Translations under genes and position numbers: made by a program
Source of the DNA: Mesostigma viride
Lineage: Eukaryota > Streptophyta > Mesostigmatophyceae > Mesostigmatales > Mesostigmataceae
DNA length: 64,000 nucleotides
Assembly: GCA_009746045.1 (NCBI GenBank)
Contig: RPFO01000138.1
Location: 1,035,259 to 1,099,258, forward strand
Direction of reading: 5' to 3'
In this document: piece by piece, positions 60,501 through 64,000 of the stretch
Layout: each line of letters opens with the position of its first letter
How positions within the stretch are numbered: position 1 is the first letter of the stretch
The notes under the pieces: generated by a model
What the model was told of the DNA's origin: nothing
Database searches by the model: none
Seen by the model: the letters and a program-made list of their open reading frames with translations, nothing else

Positions 60501-61560
60501 ATGTCTGGCGGCGCCTCCTTGTCGTTGCCACCGCGACGGGGGTCATCAGCTGGCAGCAAGGTCTCATGCCCAAGAAAAACAATGCGCCCTTGGGAAACAT
60601 AGGTGCCCTTCCAAGCAGGGCCGTGCACAAGGCAGCCGTCGTACCCGGAGTCTGGCATATTTACCATCTTACCAAACCCCGGGTAGTCGTGAACAGTAAA
60701 CAAAAGCAGTGCTTGAATCTTTGCCGGGTGGAGCCCACCATGCTCATCATCATCCAACACATCACAAATGAAAAACCCATCCCACATCTTCACCAGCTCA
60801 TCTACAATCAGGTCAAGAAAAATGTGCATATTCTTTGGGGCCTTACCTTTCTTGTTCCCTCCCACCAGAAGCACCATTGGGCAGAAATGTTTGTTAATGA
60901 AGACCCATTCAGGCAGGTTCAAGATTGCACAGAAACATGGCCAGCTGGAGTGCTGGTCCATGTAGCACCTAGGACATACTCCATCAAAACAAAGCGCTAA
61001 AAAAAGGAAGCGTGGGTCAAGCCGAAACTGAGGGAACATTCTCTTGACGTGCAGCATCGCTCGGGTATCTGCACGCAATTATACAACAGGGAGGTGGGTA
61101 AACGGGACGGCCGAAGTGCGGGCGGCACAACCGAATGTTATAATATGCAGCAAAATCACCACAACATATGCAGCATGAGTTGGGTGAACCGTATACAGCC
61201 AGCCAAAAAGCACGTGCAGAAAAGAAATTGACAAGGACGCCTTTTACCTTTAATTCCGTGGACTTTCCGATTTGGGTCTTCTTCATCTTGTTTGTTTTCA
61301 GTTTCTCCAGCATATCGTAATGCCTTGGACATCTCGGGTATCCTAAAAAATCCGCGGAAACGATTTATAAGAGGGAAGTATCTAACTTGGCGATGTGCCC
61401 TTCTTGTTGTTACTGTCTCTCCATTTCTATCTTCGTATTGTTCATATCTATTGTTTTTACATACAGGGCAGGTCTGGACTTCTTTTGTTTTGTATTCGTG
61501 GTTCTCTGAACATAGTTTCTTTATAGTGAGATGGAAGGGTAGCCGCTATAGCTAGGTTAT
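57516..61560 (-). pseudogene. CACTA-3 tnp2 transposase, best-preserved copy, first exon cut
   Basis: Exons on the minus strand: 61248-61560 (cut at its start), 60343-61068, 59970-60151, 59179-59702, 58738-58931 and 57516-58455, all GT-AG. Exon 1: VQTCPVCKNNRYEQYEDRNG, HRQVRYFPLINRFRGFF. Exon 2: DGVCPRCYMDQHSSWPCFCA, LPEWVFINKHFCPMVLLVGG, HDYPGFGKMVNMPDSGYDGC and DEFHLGANNLLRVANSTSG. Exon 4: the DUF4218-like DARAAFLETSAAWDSIFSGM, LPASEMSRSVHAATHLAGQI. Exon 6: the DUF4216-like HGFNYRTEAADQSQG, GFITHILKARLEYPRGGWEW, then KKKGSKKKKK and GRQRKAVNYCDTSGDD. No stop or frame change was seen in exons 2-6. Exon 1 is visibly AT-richer than the rest. Confidence 0.87.
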
Positions 61561-62015
61561 TGGGTTCACGTGACAAACCTTTTGAGGCCGGTGCGGCCTG
61601 ATCCGGATCAGTCGTGGCCAAAGCTTTGGCCAGTTTTTTCTTGGCCAGGTGGCAGGAGCTACGTTGAGATATAAACCTGCCACTGTCTAGGTTTCTTGGC
61701 TCATGGCGTAGTGATTAACTAGATCTAGATTCTTTCTCTCACGCAATATGTGACCTAATAGCCCCGGCAGCCTTACGTAAGCTGCCGGCAATTAGAACGC
61801 CACATTGCGTCATTTGTTCAGACGCAACATTTGCGTGGCGAAAAAATGCCGTCCGGGCCAAGGCCGCATGACACGCAAAAAAGGACAAAAACAAACCCAC
61901 CTAGCTAAGGTCGGCCTCTTTTCTTTTCACGAGGGCGGCGACAGCAAGCCAGGGGAAACGAACCTCTGGTTTGACGAACCTGTACTGTCGGAGCCATTTT
62001 TGGCCCTGAGCAGCA

Positions 62016-63070
62016 ATGCCGAAGGGGCGCAAAGCTACAGGAGGGCAGGCAGCGCGCGGGGAGGACGGGACGCCCACACCGCGGGCTGCTGCCGCCAGTC
62101 ACGCGCCAGTCGCCTTCAGCGCCAAAAAGAAGCAGCTCGCCACTCTGCTCGCCAAGTGCATCAGCCCCGCAGAGGCGGTGGGGGCAGTCGAGCAGGTCTT
62201 CGGTGCCGAGGACTGGGTGACGGACGCCAGCTCGTGGAGCTCGAGCCAGCTGAAGTCTGTCGTGCAGTTGCTGGCCGATCACGTTGATGTTGGCGACGTG
62301 TTGGACGCACGTGACCCAAACGGAACGTTGGTGGCAAAACTGCTGGCCGTGGCAGATCTCGCGGCGGACGAGGAGGAGGATCAGGCGCTGCCACCAACGA
62401 CACCTGCGCAGCGAAAAATGGCCAAGCCGAAAGGCGCGGCCAAGGTTTCGGCAGGTGGGGGGGCTGTCGGAAAGGAAATGAGGGCGAGGTTGGCGACATT
62501 CGTTGGGGCACCTCCGGAAACCGAAAATCAGGACGACGAGGAGGACGAGGAGGGGGAGGTCGCAGCCGAGAAATTCATGCAAGGTTTGAAGGCAGCGCTG
62601 GGAGGAATGGAGGGGGCGGGAAGCCACTTCAAGGCCTCGAAAGGGGTGGCGCTGCCAAGCCGAGCCAAGAGCGTGAAATATCGGGTTTCGGAGCGGGTGC
62701 TGCCGGGGGTGTTGGAGGACGCCAGCGACAATGGGATGGGAATCCGGTCGTGGGTCATGACGGTAAAGCCTGGAAATTGGCGGAACATGGAGAACAGGAA
62801 AATTGTCATGAACATTGCATTGGCCATGGACACCCTTCTCAAGGAGCTGGGCTCAGCAGCCGGGGAGCTTGTGGGCATGGAGTACCTAATGAGGGTGGTG
62901 GCGGCCTTGCTGCAGGTGGAAGGGCAAGGAGGGGGGGGTGGAAGGTGGCCAGCCACCTCCTGCCATTGGGGGAGGAGGCTGCACTGTCAGCCACCCCGGC
63001 TGTCAAGGCAGCTCTCCAAACTGCCATCCTCTTGGACAAGCTCAGCAAGGCTCAACAAGTAGGGAAATAG
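62016..63070 (+). CDS. Gag-like region of the right-edge retroelement
   Basis: It opens MPKGRKATGGQAARG and is about 300-350 residues, with a basic start, AKKKQLATLLAKCISPAEAV, an acidic patch (ENQDDEEDEEGEVAAEKF) and VMTVKPGNWRNMENRKIVMN. No zinc knuckle is seen. The gag label is inferred from its position before the reverse transcriptase. Fossil. Confidence 0.45.
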
Positions 63071-63389
63071 AATCCCAGCGGGACCGCTCCCTTTTCCCGC
63101 TGCCATACCCACTTAGGCCAGCGTACACCGCGTGGGGCAGGGTGAGATCGGCACGCCGGCGACAGCGTGCCACGCGCCGCCACCGCGAGTACACACTGCA
63201 ATGCAAGGTAGTGCGTTGGCTTAATTGGCTGTGGGGAGGGGGGCAAGACCCTCCTCCTAACCCTAGAGGGGCGTGCTCTAAGGGGAGGGAGGAGGCCCTT
63301 GCGAGGGTCAAGAGGCACTGCACCTGGCACAGTCGCCGCGTAGGGGGCGTTGCGACAGGCCAGGAGCAAGAAGGTGCTGATGCAATATA

Positions 63390-64000
63390 TGGGAAGCAGA
63401 ATAAGTATGAACAACTGCGCGCGGACGCGGTGAGTCTACCAAAGGCGGAGGTGGCGGGGAAGGCACGGCTGCTCGACCTGTTGGCTATGCGGCCGAGCTG
63501 GCGGGAGATATATGCCAGCGAAGAGAACTGCATCAAGCCAGCGGTCGTGGCGAGCGCAAAGTATTGGAATGTGCCCAAGCCCAGCCGGGGATGCTCCATG
63601 GCTGAATGGGGCAAGCTCATGAGCCGGGCAGCGGGCGTGGGCATGGTGGCGTTCCGGGAGAGGCGGCCCAAGTGGGTGGATGGCTGCTTTGGAGTGGCCA
63701 AGGGGGTGGGTGAGCTTCGGTTCATCGTCAACAGGAAGCTGGGCAACCTGCTGTGGGTGGACCCCCCCAAGATCCTGCTACCCCACCTGGGCATCCTCGT
63801 GGAGGTCTACATCAAAGGCTGGTGCTACTGCGCCAAGAGCGACCTCGTGTCATACTACTATTCCATCGAGGTGCCCGAGTGGTGGTGGGACTACCAAGGG
63901 CTTCCTAGTGTGTGGTCGACTAGCGTAGGTCTGGCAGGGCCCAGGCGGAAGGTGTGGCCCGTGCTCAAGGTGCTGGCCATGGGACATTCCCATGCGGTGG
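63390..64000 (+). CDS. Reverse transcriptase-like region, DIRS-type wording
   Basis: The plus strand reads GVGELRFIVNRKLGN, PPKILLPHLGILVEVYIKG, CYCAKSDLVSYYYSIEVPEW and VLKVLAMGHSHAV at the very edge. The KSDL-x-x-YYY-x-I-x-VPEW palm motif A and the AMGxSHAV block are typical of DIRS/Ngaro-like reverse transcriptases. The catalytic YxDD block would lie beyond the window. Fossil. Confidence 0.55.

Larger units (their letters stand above)
57007..61560. mobile_element. CACTA-3 transposon, left part
   Basis: It opens with CACTAGGAACTCAG at 57007, inside block A of the composite repeat. A subterminal array and a minus-strand tnp2 gene follow, as in CACTA-2. At about 61,560 a different element cuts exon 1 of tnp2. 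Gene B and the right end are expected beyond the window. Confidence 0.82.
61561..64000 (+). mobile_element. Probable DIRS-type retroelement, left part, runs off the window
   Basis: A fossil retroelement. A 450-bp leader holds the palindrome CCGGCAGCcTTACGTAAGCTG (61764-61784, continuing to 61788) and a second stem (CGCCACATTGCGTC against GACGCAA...GCGTGGCG, about 61799-61842). A gag-like frame and then a reverse transcriptase-like frame follow. It appears broken in at least one place and is cut by the window edge. DIRS assignment rests on the reverse transcriptase wording only; no tyrosine recombinase is visible. Confidence 0.5.

Noticed and set aside
63903-63912. TTCCTAGTG as the right end of a CACTA element
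   Set aside because: It lies inside reverse transcriptase-like coding sequence and has no subterminal repeats next to it.

Overview
The window is eukaryotic nuclear DNA, most likely from a green alga. It starts with one host gene, a dyskerin/CBF5 pseudouridine synthase. Its protein reads like the plant form, and it carries a Kozak-type start and a GTGCGT...ACACAG intron. No other host gene was recognised. From about 4.2 kb to the right edge the window is a dense graveyard of transposons stacked inside one another. No tRNA, rRNA or CRISPR array was seen. All family names come from reading motifs, not from searches. Region 1 (1-4,224): the dyskerin gene. Its single intron holds about 1 kb of tetranucleotide arrays (ACCG, then ACCC, then ACCT) bracketed by a 44-bp direct repeat. 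Region 2 (4,225-10,941): a patchwork of 5'-truncated LINE fragments on both strands, four copies of a hairpin-rich SINE-like repeat, and an ORF1-only LINE derivative. Most end in a small stem-loop followed by a (TTAA)n or (TTTAA)n tail. Several insertions are only about 50-90 bp of this 3' end. Region 3 (10,942-55,320): a CACTA (EnSpm-like) transposon, CACTA-1. It has two divergent genes: gene B (minus strand, 12,005-15,143) and a tnp2-type transposase (plus strand, 51,072-55,177). A second CACTA element, CACTA-2 (15,169-50,177), is inserted between them with the mirrored layout. CACTA-2 is swollen from about 10 kb to 35 kb by a Ty3/gypsy chromovirus (15,571-25,574), a Ty1/copia element (28,330-34,831), a second and very different copia-like element (39,850-46,306), and a composite repeat with duplicated ends (47,592-49,555). 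The chromovirus holds a LINE-type insertion. The first copia element holds a pair of inverted-repeat units, one of which holds a 52-bp LINE end. That makes nesting up to five levels deep. LTR pairs are nearly identical, so these insertions are recent. Region 4 (55,321-64,000): an inverted copy of the composite repeat, then a third CACTA element (57,007 onward) with the most intact tnp2 gene. Its first exon is cut by a probable DIRS-type retroelement that runs off the right edge. Comparing the three CACTA copies gives a coherent picture. Each carries CACTAGGAA-type ends and its own short subterminal repeat (GTGGTAAAAA, CTGAGATTTT/CTCAGGA or GTGAGAAAAA). The tnp2 gene has six exons. The two complete leaders each have a strong hairpin just before the tnp2 start codon. 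Gene B encodes a low-complexity, coiled-coil protein that may bind the subterminal repeats; that role is inferred from En/Spm TnpA.
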